A DNA stretch of 37,981 nucleotides, from assembly GCA_021783475.1 (NCBI GenBank), contig JAJXTU010000009.1, positions 1 through 37,981 on the forward strand. The letters are read 5' to 3'. Under the pieces are notes generated by a model that did not search any database, was not told the DNA's origin, and worked only from the letters and a program-made list of their open reading frames with translations. Both the position numbers and the translations under genes were made by a program. The DNA is from a bacterium (GTDB taxonomy: Bacteria > Thermodesulfobiota > Thermodesulfobiia > Thermodesulfobiales > Thermodesulfobiaceae). Below are positions 7,559-15,142 of the stretch, in pieces (the first letter of the stretch is position 1; the number at the start of each line of letters is the position of its first letter).

Positions 7559-8611
7559 CTATACCCCCCTTTCCAGAAGAGATTTTAGTTTGATATATAG
7601 TTCGTTGGGAGATGGAACTACTCCACCTGCTCTTCCGTAAAACTTTACTTCGATCTCGTCTGGCACTATGCGCCTAACATCTTCGAGCATCTGGCCATAG
7701 CTCATCTCACTAACAAACACTTGCTTTGCCTTCATTGAAGCGCTCTTCAAAGCACTCTCAGGAAATGGCCACAGAGAAATTGGCCTAAAAATCCCAACCT
7801 TTCTCCCTTCTCCCCTTAACTTCTGTACAGCATTTTTTAATATTCTTGCTACGGTTCCATAAGCCACAACCAAGATTTCCATATCATCAGATATGTCCTC
7901 TTCATACTTTATCTCGTCATCGATATTTTTAAATTTCTCCTGTAGATGTAGATTGTGCTCTTCTAACCCCTTTGGATCAAGGTAAAAAGAAAATATCTTA
8001 TTTGCAGGTCTTCCCTTTGCTCCGGTAAGCGCCCAATTTTTCACAGAAGGTTTGCTAGCACCCTGTTCTGGCAAGCTAACAGGTTCCATAATCTGACCCA
8101 GTGCTCCGTCTGCCAAAATCATAACTGGATGCCTATATTTTTCTGTTATGTCAAATGCATCATAAACCATAGATGCTGCCTCAGAAACAGATGATGGAGC
8201 AAATGTGATTAGTTTATAATCTCCATGTCCACCACCTTTTGTAGACTGAAAATAATCGCTTTGGGATGGTTGGATGTTTCCAAGTCCAGGACCGCCTCTC
8301 ATAACGTTTATTAAAACGGCAGGCAGCTCTGCACCCACCAAATATGAAATTCCTTCCTGCATTAAGCTTACGCCAGGGCTAGAAGATGATGTCATGACCC
8401 TTACTCCAGCAGCCGCAGCACCGTAAACCATATTTATAACTGATACCTCGCTTTCAGCCTGTAAAAATACTCCTCCAGCTTCTGGCATCCTTCTTGACAT
8501 ATAGTGAATTAGCTCTGTCTGAGGAGTAATAGGATAACCAAAATAGGCACTACATCCAGCCCTTATTGCCGCCTCAGCCATAGCTTCCGTCCCTTTCATT
8601 AAAACTCTCAC
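7559..8611 (-). CDS. korA: 2-oxoacid:ferredoxin oxidoreductase, alpha subunit (KorA/VorB type)
   Basis: The 350-residue protein has KGTEAMAEAAIRAGC and FGYPITPQTEL at the N-terminus, the pyrimidine-binding domain shared by the family, then RGGPGLGNIQPSQSDYFQ. A C-terminal transketolase-like domain contains VVAYGTVARI. The length and motifs fit the VorB/KorA group; pyruvate:ferredoxin oxidoreductase alpha subunits are longer. GTG 8611 is chosen because GGAGGG ends 5 bases before it. The neighbouring ADP-forming acyl-CoA synthetase would fit conversion of succinyl-CoA or a branched acyl-CoA to acid plus ATP, or the reverse in a reductive direction. Which direction runs in the cell cannot be read from the sequence. 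Confidence 0.9.
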   Translation of the reverse strand: MRVLMKGTEAMAEAAIRAGCSAYFGYPITPQTELIHYMSRRMPEAGGVFLQAESEVSVINMVYGAAAAGVRVMTSSSSPGVSLMQEGISYLVGAELPAVLINVMRGGPGLGNIQPSQSDYFQSTKGGGHGDYKLITFAPSSVSEAASMVYDAFDITEKYRHPVMILADGALGQIMEPVSLPEQGASKPSVKNWALTGAKGRPANKIFSFYLDPKGLEEHNLHLQEKFKNIDDEIKYEEDISDDMEILVVAYGTVARILKNAVQKLRGEGRKVGIFRPISLWPFPESALKSASMKAKQVFVSEMSYGQMLEDVRRIVPDEIEVKFYGRAGGVVPSPNELYIKLKSLLERGV

Positions 8612-8636
8612 AATATCCCTCCTTTACAAAGCTTTT

Positions 8637-8861
8637 TTATTTTTCTACTTCTACTTTTTCATCTCTAAAAACTGTTATTGCTGTATCAGGACAAACCATA
8701 TAGCAAAATCCACAGCCCTTACAATCTTCTCCTACAAACTCACTAACTTTATAGCTTTTTGAATTGAAATTTTCTCCAATTCTTAGATTTCCAAAATTAC
8801 ACGCTGCTACGCATAGGCCACAGCCCTTACATCTTTCTTGATCAATTACTACCTTTGCCAT
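8637..8861 (-). CDS. korD: 2-oxoacid:ferredoxin oxidoreductase, delta subunit (2[4Fe-4S] ferredoxin-like)
   Basis: This small protein (74 residues) contains two CxxCxxCxxxC-type cluster motifs: CKGCGLCVAAC near the start and CKGCGFCYMVCP near the middle. In the second motif Pro follows the last Cys, as in bacterial ferredoxins. It is the electron-transfer subunit of the complex. I place the start at ATG 8861, 8 bases after GGGAGGAA, rather than the upstream in-frame ATG at 8888, which would add nine residues (MGRREELNK) and contain the SD. With this start the gene begins 5 bases after the ATPase stop and its stop lies about 25 bases before the alpha subunit. Confidence 0.93.
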   Translation of the reverse strand: MAKVVIDQERCKGCGLCVAACNFGNLRIGENFNSKSYKVSEFVGEDCKGCGFCYMVCPDTAITVFRDEKVEVEK

Positions 8862-8866
8862 CTTAT

Positions 8867-9532
8867 TTAGTTCCTCCCTTCTTCCCATGGATAGAATAAA
8901 AAAGGACTTATAGGAATATAGTTTTTAAAATCTTTTGCGAAGTCTTCCTGAACAAACCTAAAAAGAACCTCAAGTTTTAGCTTTTCTACAATATCATTAG
9001 CCAATTTTTCTCCAAGGGTCAATTCTTCTAATGTAGCTCCTGTGCCAAGATAAAGGTTTACTATTACATTTTTGAAAACAAGCTTGCTCGAATCTTGGAT
9101 AGACTTGATCGTTTCAAGCACTGCCGCGTACGAGCTTGAGAATGGCCTGAATGGGTTAAGTACAAAAATTGGCACAGTGTTTCTCTTAACCAAAACGTCG
9201 TTCAATGAACCCAGAACAACAGATCCATCACTATTGCCACCAACATCAATAATTAAAAAGTTCCTATAATCCTCAATCAAACCTCTAATTTTATATGCGA
9301 CAATCGGCAGATCCAGATTGATATATTCCTCTGGAACACTGACTATTTCATAAGGGAATTTAAGATTCATCTCATTTTTCACATGTCTTATGGTTCTCAT
9401 AATCTTTACGTTATCAAGATCTACAATCGTCACAGGGTTATCTTTAGACAATAAATAACCCAAATTCAAAACGATCTCTGATTTGCCAGAGCCCGCTTCG
9501 CCACAAAGAATATAAGCAGGATAGTTATTCAT
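8867..9532 (-). CDS. P-loop ATPase of unknown role encoded with the oxidoreductase
   Basis: The 221-residue protein has a Walker A motif GEAGSGKSE (11-19), a following VTIVDLDN, and a Walker B-like FLIIDVGGNSDG near residue 93. The arrangement resembles SIMIBI/MinD-type NTPases, but the deviant KGGxGKT lysine of ParA/MinD/NifH proteins is absent. There is no cysteine pair for cluster bridging as in Mrp/NBP35. It sits between the acyl-CoA synthetase and korD with a 5-base gap, so it is very likely co-expressed and may assist assembly or regulation of the complex. That role is inference from position. ATG 9532 has only a weak SD (GTGAG). Confidence 0.65.
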   Translation of the reverse strand: MNNYPAYILCGEAGSGKSEIVLNLGYLLSKDNPVTIVDLDNVKIMRTIRHVKNEMNLKFPYEIVSVPEEYINLDLPIVAYKIRGLIEDYRNFLIIDVGGNSDGSVVLGSLNDVLVKRNTVPIFVLNPFRPFSSSYAAVLETIKSIQDSSKLVFKNVIVNLYLGTGATLEELTLGEKLANDIVEKLKLEVLFRFVQEDFAKDFKNYIPISPFLFYPWEEGRN

Positions 9533-9577
9533 TTTTACTCACTTATTAAAAAAGGCCAATAGTTGACATTGAAATCC

Positions 9578-11710
9578 TCATTTTTCAAGGAGCACTCTGG
9601 AATCTACTATGACCACAGAATCTTTATAAGCAAAAACGGGATTGAATTCCATTTCCTTAACTTCTGGATGCAAATATAACACCTCAGAAAACTTGACAAG
9701 TAACTCAGCTATCTTCTCCTGATCCACAGGGTCTTCCCCTCTGACCCCTGTCAAGATCTTATATGATTTTAATTCTTTGATCATATCCATAGCTATTTGT
9801 TTTGTTATTGGAGCCATTGCAAAAGCTACGTCTTTCAAAACTTCCACGTAAATACCGCCGAGACCGAACATAACCATAGGTCCAAAATACTTGTCATTAA
9901 AGCCGCCAACAATAAGTTCCACGCCTTTCTTCTCCATTTTTTGGTATGATATTCCCATTATTTTTGCGCTAGGATCGTATTTGTTAGCATTTTCAATGAT
10001 ATTTTTATATGCACCAACCAAATCATCTTTTGATTTAATGCCTAAAATTACACCACCGGCATCGGTTTTGTGAATTATTTCATGTGATACTACCTTGGCC
10101 ACGCCTGGAAACACAATATTATTTGAATTGAGTATATCTTCTATAGATGAGAAAAAATAGCTCTGTGAAAGCGGCATCTTATAATCGTTTAAAAATTCTG
10201 AAAGAAAAGGTTCTATCAAAGAAATCTTGTTTGACTTCAAGGTCTTTGAAGTTATGCTCTTTGCTTTTTTGGATGCTTTTAGAGAAGTTTTTTCGCCCTG
10301 CCAGCTATCCTTTTCCCTGAACTTCGTATACAAAGATGATATATGTAACGAGTCAATACAATCTATTATATTGTTGTATACGAGCATTCCCTTCTTTTCC
10401 AGCTTAAGTTTTATTTTATTTGTATAATTTCCGCCAATCATAATTGAATAATAAGGTTTTGAGCTCATAGCTATCTCAGCTGGCAAAACACTTACTATCT
10501 TTTCGTCCATACCAGGCACCTGTACAAGATTTATTCCCAAAACTGCATCCACATCGTCATCTGCTTGGATAATCTTCAGTGACTTAACATAATCATCTTC
10601 ATTTCCAGATCCGGTAATATCCACAGGATTGTTTACGCTGGCAAAAACTGGCAAAAAGCTTTTTAATTTTTCCTTAGTGGAATCGGATAAGTTTGACATT
10701 TTAAAGGACTTTTCCATTGCATAATCGGTTGTCATAACTCCAGCTCCGCCACCATTGGTCAAAATCGCAACTTTATTTCCCGTTACAGGTCCCGATCTAA
10801 CCAATGCTTTGGCAGCATTAAACAATTCCCTATAGTCTCGAACCATAATTAGGCCTGCTTGTTTACAAGCACTTTTGAAAAGCAGTCCACTCCCTGCCAT
10901 GCTGCCAGTGTGAGATGCAGCAGCTTTTGTGCCCTCCTCGGAAAGACCAGCCTTCATGATTAAAATTGGTTTCTTTTTAGAAGCAGCGCTAGCCTTTTCA
11001 AAGAAAACCCTCGGATTCTCTATCCCCTCTATATAGAGACATATTACCTGTGTGTCATCGTCTTCTATCAGGTAGTCAATTAAGTCGAGCTCATTTACGT
11101 CAGCCTTGTTCCCGTAAGAAACGCCCTTAGATATGCCAATTTTTTCAGACGCTGCCCAGTCCATAATAGCAGCAAGAAATGCTCCGCTTTGCGACAAAAA
11201 CGCTATGCTGCCAGGACCAGGTCTTGCTTGTTTTTGTTTTGATAGAAAGGATGTATCAAGCCTAGATTTCGCATCGTAAATACCCAAACAATTCGGACCT
11301 ATTAGTCTCATTGAATATCTTTTTGCGATATCTAAGAGCTGATCCTCCAAGTCTTTTTTGCCTACTTCTTTGAAACCAGATGTTACAATAATAGCCCCCA
11401 AACAACCAGCCCTGCCAGCATCCTCTAAAACAATAGGCACAATTTCTCTAGGGACAGAAATTATGGCAAGATCTACTGGCTCAAACAAGTCCTGAAAGCT
11501 CGGGTAAGCTCTCATCCCCAAAATTTCTGTAGCATTAGGGTTGATTGGAAAAACCTGCCCTTTGAAATCAAGAAGGTTCTCCAAAATAGTATAGCCTACA
11601 GCACCAGGCTTTCTTGAAGCTCCCAATACAGCGACATTTCTCGGATTAAAGAAAAAATCAAGCTCAAACTGCTCCCTGTTACCATTAGATGAGTGCACTA
11701 AAATGTCCAC
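9578..11710 (-). CDS. ADP-forming acyl-CoA synthetase (fused alpha-beta, Acd family)
   Basis: The 710-residue protein carries both halves of an NDP-forming acyl-CoA synthetase. The N-terminal Rossmann CoA-binding domain (FNPRNVAVLGASRKPG, 21-36) is followed by ligase-CoA domains containing FLSQSGAF (171-178) and the phosphorylatable His267 in AASHTGSMAG. The C-terminal ATP-grasp domain (about 490-710) has His547 in HKTDAGGV and EMEFNPVF (687-694). The family turns acyl-CoA, ADP and phosphate into acid, CoA and ATP, conserving energy from products of 2-oxoacid oxidoreductases; the reverse direction activates acids. Its place upstream of the kor genes supports direct metabolic coupling. GTG 11710 is listed although its SD (GAGG) is only 2 bases away, so the start is approximate. 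Confidence 0.9.
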   Translation of the reverse strand: MDILVHSSNGNREQFELDFFFNPRNVAVLGASRKPGAVGYTILENLLDFKGQVFPINPNATEILGMRAYPSFQDLFEPVDLAIISVPREIVPIVLEDAGRAGCLGAIIVTSGFKEVGKKDLEDQLLDIAKRYSMRLIGPNCLGIYDAKSRLDTSFLSKQKQARPGPGSIAFLSQSGAFLAAIMDWAASEKIGISKGVSYGNKADVNELDLIDYLIEDDDTQVICLYIEGIENPRVFFEKASAASKKKPILIMKAGLSEEGTKAAASHTGSMAGSGLLFKSACKQAGLIMVRDYRELFNAAKALVRSGPVTGNKVAILTNGGGAGVMTTDYAMEKSFKMSNLSDSTKEKLKSFLPVFASVNNPVDITGSGNEDDYVKSLKIIQADDDVDAVLGINLVQVPGMDEKIVSVLPAEIAMSSKPYYSIMIGGNYTNKIKLKLEKKGMLVYNNIIDCIDSLHISSLYTKFREKDSWQGEKTSLKASKKAKSITSKTLKSNKISLIEPFLSEFLNDYKMPLSQSYFFSSIEDILNSNNIVFPGVAKVVSHEIIHKTDAGGVILGIKSKDDLVGAYKNIIENANKYDPSAKIMGISYQKMEKKGVELIVGGFNDKYFGPMVMFGLGGIYVEVLKDVAFAMAPITKQIAMDMIKELKSYKILTGVRGEDPVDQEKIAELLVKFSEVLYLHPEVKEMEFNPVFAYKDSVVIVDSRVLLEK

Positions 11711-11718
11711 TTCCTCTC

Positions 11719-12201
11719 TTACAGTATATTTTGATCTTTGTTAGAAGCCAAAAAGCCATTAATCTCTTCTACTATAAGCTCAACTAATCTTGGGAGTTTT
11801 TCTTTCAATGGCTGACTAAGTTCCATAGAAAAGTCTAAATTCATTGGTTCCATGCCAAAAAAAACACTTTTCTTTGGCTTCTTATCAGCAAATTCAGCTA
11901 ATCTCAGTGTCTCTGGGATTCCTATCTGATGGGGGGATAGCGCAACGCTTCTTTGATATTTCATTTCTTCAGGGTTATATTTATACATGGTGCCAGGTTC
12001 GTTACCTCCCCTTATTGCATCCACAAATATTAGCAGATCTACCCCTTCAAAATAAACGATCAAATCAGGCCCGCTTGTGCCTCCTGCCAAAAGCTCTACT
12101 TCCTTAGGTAAAGAAATCTTTTCCAATTCCTTTATCACATGAACTCCTAATCCATCATCTCCCTGTATCTCATTTCCAATTCCTATTACAACTATCTTCA
12201 T
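11719..12201 (-). CDS. [NiFe] hydrogenase maturation endopeptidase (HycI/HyaD family)
   Basis: The 160-residue protein has the family N-terminus VVIGIGNEIQGDDGLGVHV. The three nickel-ligand positions are visible: Asp at 15/16, Asp61 in FVDAIRGG and His91 in LSPHQIG. These proteases cut the C-terminal peptide of the hydrogenase large subunit after nickel insertion. The matching substrate is encoded about 1.4 kb upstream (15140-13578) and has a 15-residue tail after its last ligand His. ATG 12201 follows AAGGGGA. It is the first gene of the operon, 8 bases before the acyl-CoA synthetase, so hydrogenase maturation is transcriptionally tied to 2-oxoacid metabolism rather than to the hydrogenase structural genes. 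Confidence 0.9.
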   Translation of the reverse strand: MKIVVIGIGNEIQGDDGLGVHVIKELEKISLPKEVELLAGGTSGPDLIVYFEGVDLLIFVDAIRGGNEPGTMYKYNPEEMKYQRSVALSPHQIGIPETLRLAEFADKKPKKSVFFGMEPMNLDFSMELSQPLKEKLPRLVELIVEEINGFLASNKDQNIL

Positions 12202-12250
12202 AATTTCCCCTTAAAAAAGATTTAACCCCTAACAAATAACAAACAATTAA

Positions 12251-12279
12251 ATTATGAATTGGTTTTTTATTTTTGTCAA
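12251..12279 (-). promoter_or_regulatory. Sigma70-type promoter of the maturation protease/acyl-CoA/Kor operon
   Basis: On the minus strand a perfect -35 TTGACA (12279-12274) is followed by exactly 17 bases and CATAAT (12256-12251), one mismatch from the -10 consensus. It lies 50 bases upstream of the ATG at 12201, in the only sizeable gap before this seven-gene run. This is the best-matching promoter I found in the window. Confidence 0.75.
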
Positions 12280-12353
12280 ATAAGTTAAACTAATAGCTAC
12301 AATTGAGTATTAAAAAACTATAAAAAATTTTTAATATACGTTACACTTGGTAC

Positions 12354-12887
12354 TTATACAGTAGTATTTATCTGGGTGCTTTTAGAATTCCCTGAATTAG
12401 ACTGACTTTTCTGTCTTTCCATTATTGTTTTTTGCTCTTGAGCTTGAATAATAGCCATTTGGGCTTGAGATGCCACAGTGTAATCTTGAGTGGAAGGTTG
12501 GGCAGGAGCTAAAGCAGCTCTGATAACTGTATCCATTTTTTGGATTGTAGCATCTGGATTATTTGGAACAGGAGAGACGTCTACGTTTACATCGCCACCC
12601 ACAGCATAGAGCTTACCATCAGGACCTGTTACATAAACATAGTTTGGGCCTGAAGTGGCCAAACCGCCTGATGCAGCAATATGAGCCTGTTCGTGAGCCC
12701 TTACTTCCTGATCGGTCTTTATCAATTGTTGTAGTTGTTGCTCAACCTGAGCAGAAAACTTTTGTTTTAATAAAGAGGTAGAGTTGCTGCTAGAGTTCTG
12801 ATGTGATACACTTGACACATTAGAAGCATTATTTTTTGCAGAGGAACCAATATCATTTGACACCAACATACTATTGGCTTCAGACAT
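12354..12887 (-). CDS. SprA-family putative metallopeptidase
   Basis: The 177-residue protein matches the SprA-related family. It has a metal-binding HEQAH (65-69, HExxH), followed by IAASGGLATSGPNYVYVTGP and GKLYAVGGDVNVDVSPVP, then ASQAQMAIIQAQ. The first 45 residues are Ser/Asn-rich and probably disordered, and the C-terminal tail is Gln/Ser-rich. No signal peptide is evident. The physiological substrate of this family is unknown to me. ATG 12887 follows GGAGGA with good spacing. The gene lies 47 bases after the hydrogenase terminator, so it is either read by read-through or from AT-rich -10-like sequence in the gap. A link to hydrogenase maturation is possible only by position. Confidence 0.82.
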   Translation of the reverse strand: MSEANSMLVSNDIGSSAKNNASNVSSVSHQNSSSNSTSLLKQKFSAQVEQQLQQLIKTDQEVRAHEQAHIAASGGLATSGPNYVYVTGPDGKLYAVGGDVNVDVSPVPNNPDATIQKMDTVIRAALAPAQPSTQDYTVASQAQMAIIQAQEQKTIMERQKSQSNSGNSKSTQINTTV

Positions 12888-12933
12888 TTTACTCCTCCAA
12901 CCGTATATATACTAAATTATATTATATAATAAA

Positions 12934-12959
12934 CCCCGGATTTAGCATACAATCCGGGG
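12934..12959 (-). terminator. Rho-independent terminator of the hydrogenase operon
   Basis: CCCCGGATT (12934-12942) and AATCCGGGG (12951-12959) form a perfect 9-bp GC-rich stem with an 8-base loop. On the minus strand the stem runs straight into TTTATTATAT. It begins 25 bases after the cytochrome b stop codon, which closes the three-gene hydrogenase unit. Confidence 0.88.
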
Positions 12960-12984
12960 CAATAAATTAAAACCAAACTTAATC

Positions 12985-13566
12985 TTAATCCTTTTTTGCA
13001 ATACCAAAGAACATAAGCGGAACCTGATCCCATGCCTCTGTGAAAGATAGATATGCATGAGCAATTATAAATATGATGAACGCAAACATACCAAAATAAT
13101 GCCACAGCCTCAATGTATACAAACCACCAAAGAAATGCACTACTCCAGCAAAGCTGCCTGTAGGCCACAAAAGCGCAAAACCAGTAGTTGCCTGAAAGAT
13201 GAAAAGAACAATCAAAAGCCAGCTATAAGCTACCTTCTGAAGTGGATTATATTTTCCAGTATGAGGATGCGGACCTATAAATAAATAGTATTTAATCTGA
13301 GGAATGATATTTTTAATGTCTTCTCCTGTATAGGCAAATTCCTTCCAGTCTTTATCAGAACCAGCAAATGCAAAATAAACTCTAAATATTGCATTTAGAA
13401 TCCAGATAAACGCTAGTGAAAAATGAAGCCACCTAAGTGCCCCCATCCAGCCAGGTGCAAATGGGCTGTGGATATACCATCCCGACACAATAAGACCTAT
13501 CATGCAAAGCAAATTTATCCAGTGCATAGTTCTTTGTGGAAGCGGATGTTCTTCTAAACGCGCCAT
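12985..13566 (-). CDS. Hydrogenase b-type cytochrome subunit (HyaC-like)
   Basis: About 193 residues with four main hydrophobic helices, the architecture of the Ni/Fe-hydrogenase b-type cytochrome family. Candidate haem-ligand histidines lie in RTMHWINLL, LRWLHFSLAF, RLWHYFGMFAF and AHAYLSF; the segment VSGWYIHSPF is also typical. It anchors the hydrogenase at the membrane and passes electrons from its iron-sulfur subunit to the quinone pool. ATG 13566 is chosen because GGGAGG lies 6 bases upstream; a longer frame to 13647 would run into the large-subunit gene. It follows the large subunit by 11 bases and is the last gene before the terminator. Confidence 0.9.
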   Translation of the reverse strand: MARLEEHPLPQRTMHWINLLCMIGLIVSGWYIHSPFAPGWMGALRWLHFSLAFIWILNAIFRVYFAFAGSDKDWKEFAYTGEDIKNIIPQIKYYLFIGPHPHTGKYNPLQKVAYSWLLIVLFIFQATTGFALLWPTGSFAGVVHFFGGLYTLRLWHYFGMFAFIIFIIAHAYLSFTEAWDQVPLMFFGIAKKD

Positions 13567-13577
13567 AGTATACCTCC

Positions 13578-15140
13578 CTACTCCACAACAAACTTCAAGA
13601 TGCGGTTGCTCTCTGGATGAATAATGTGAATTGCGCAAGCCAAACATGGGTCAAATGACCTGATATTTCTTACTACGTTGACTGGATTTTCTGGATCAGG
13701 CACAGGAATACCTATGAGAGACTGCTCAAATTGACCACGAACGTTGTTCGCATCCCTTGGAGAGCCATTCCAAGTAGTAGGAACGACCTGCTGATAATTT
13801 TTGAGCTTTCCGCCTTCAATGATTGCCCAGTGGCTCAAAAATCCTCTCGGTGCCTCTACAAATCCTGCTCCCTTTCCGGTATTGGGTGTAGGCTTGTCAT
13901 CATTTACTATTAGCGGACCCTTGCCCATTAATCCTGCCAGCTGATCTACCCACTTCAAAACGTTTCTTGCAACGTCAACAGTTTGATAAGATCTTGCAGC
14001 ATGACGAGCCAAAAATCCCGGTTTAATGTTTAACTTGGTAACAATATCCATAAATTCCTTTGGTTGGTTAGTCATAGCCCAAGCAAGAGGACCCACTTCG
14101 TAAGGCTTTCCGTCATAACGAGGAGCCTTTACGAAGCTATAAGCACCTTCTTTTGTTAGGTTGAATTTTGTCTGACCTTCATATGGTGCGAGCAATGGCT
14201 GATTATTTGAATAGTCATACCATGAGTGCGCTACCGATTCTGCAATCTTTTGACCATCCAAAGGTTGGACTGAGCCAAGATTGCCATCTGTAACTACTCC
14301 GCCCTTCCACAAAAAGTCCTTGCCGCTTTCATCTGCCTGAAATTCTGGGCCTGAGAGATAGTTATTGTACCCTCCGCCAAGACCAGCTTGACCCACAGGA
14401 AGAAGCGGGCCTGCTCCAAGAAAGAGTATGTCTTTCCAGTAAACGTTCTCTACAAAATCTATCACCTTTAAAATAGATTCCTTATATTTTATTAGATCTT
14501 CAAGATTTGGATGATAAGTTACGCCACCCTGGATTACTCCTGCCTGGTGAGGTGATTTACCGCCAAAAATAGCTATACATTTCTGTGCAATGGCCCTTGC
14601 TTCGATAGCTTGCAAATAGTGGCTGACAAGGGTGGTTACTATTTCAGGATCTGTAAGCGTATATTGATCGTTTTTATATGTAGGGGTAAAAGGCGAAGTA
14701 TCGTTTGCCTTTACAAGCGAAACTATCTTATCTTTTATTGCCAAAAGCTTTGGATCGTTCCCCTTATAACCTGCAACTGCTGTAATATCGATATAATCGG
14801 GAGCGTTTAAATTATAAAAGATCTGTATATGGTCCCCCATATAAAGTGCGGCAAGCATAAGATTCCTAAGAAGTATCCCTGCCTCTGGAACCTTGCATCC
14901 GTATGCCATATCCAGAGCCCTTGAAGAGGCCATTCCATGCACCAGTGTGCACACGCCGCAAGACCTCTCAGTAACGTAAATGGCATCCATTGGTTGTCTG
15001 CCAAGGAGCATTGCCTCGAATCCCCTTGCCATAGTACCTGTAGACCATGCATCCTTAACTACGCCATTTTCAACCTCTACTTCTATTCTCAAATGGCCTT
15101 CTATTCTTGTAACTGGATCAATTACTATTTTGTTCGCCAT
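13578..15140 (-). CDS. [NiFe] hydrogenase large subunit (group 1-like uptake enzyme)
   Basis: The 520-residue protein begins with IDPVTRIEGHLRIEV. The four nickel-iron ligands are all Cys: Cys61 and Cys64 in RSCGVC and Cys499 and Cys502 in DPCLACAIH. No selenocysteine codon is needed. The last ligand-motif His505 is followed by a 15-residue tail (IIHPESNRILKFVVE), the piece removed by the maturation protease. The overall motif set and the partner cytochrome point to a membrane-bound group 1 H2-uptake enzyme active in the periplasm after co-export with the Tat-signal small subunit. ATG 15140 follows GGAGGGAG at a somewhat long spacing, two bases after the small-subunit stop. Confidence 0.95.
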   Translation of the reverse strand: MANKIVIDPVTRIEGHLRIEVEVENGVVKDAWSTGTMARGFEAMLLGRQPMDAIYVTERSCGVCTLVHGMASSRALDMAYGCKVPEAGILLRNLMLAALYMGDHIQIFYNLNAPDYIDITAVAGYKGNDPKLLAIKDKIVSLVKANDTSPFTPTYKNDQYTLTDPEIVTTLVSHYLQAIEARAIAQKCIAIFGGKSPHQAGVIQGGVTYHPNLEDLIKYKESILKVIDFVENVYWKDILFLGAGPLLPVGQAGLGGGYNNYLSGPEFQADESGKDFLWKGGVVTDGNLGSVQPLDGQKIAESVAHSWYDYSNNQPLLAPYEGQTKFNLTKEGAYSFVKAPRYDGKPYEVGPLAWAMTNQPKEFMDIVTKLNIKPGFLARHAARSYQTVDVARNVLKWVDQLAGLMGKGPLIVNDDKPTPNTGKGAGFVEAPRGFLSHWAIIEGGKLKNYQQVVPTTWNGSPRDANNVRGQFEQSLIGIPVPDPENPVNVVRNIRSFDPCLACAIHIIHPESNRILKFVVE

Positions 15141-15142
15141 AA

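Noticed and set aside
13578-13640. Selenocysteine in the hydrogenase large subunit
   Set aside because: All four metal-ligand codons read as Cys and no in-frame TGA occurs in the gene.
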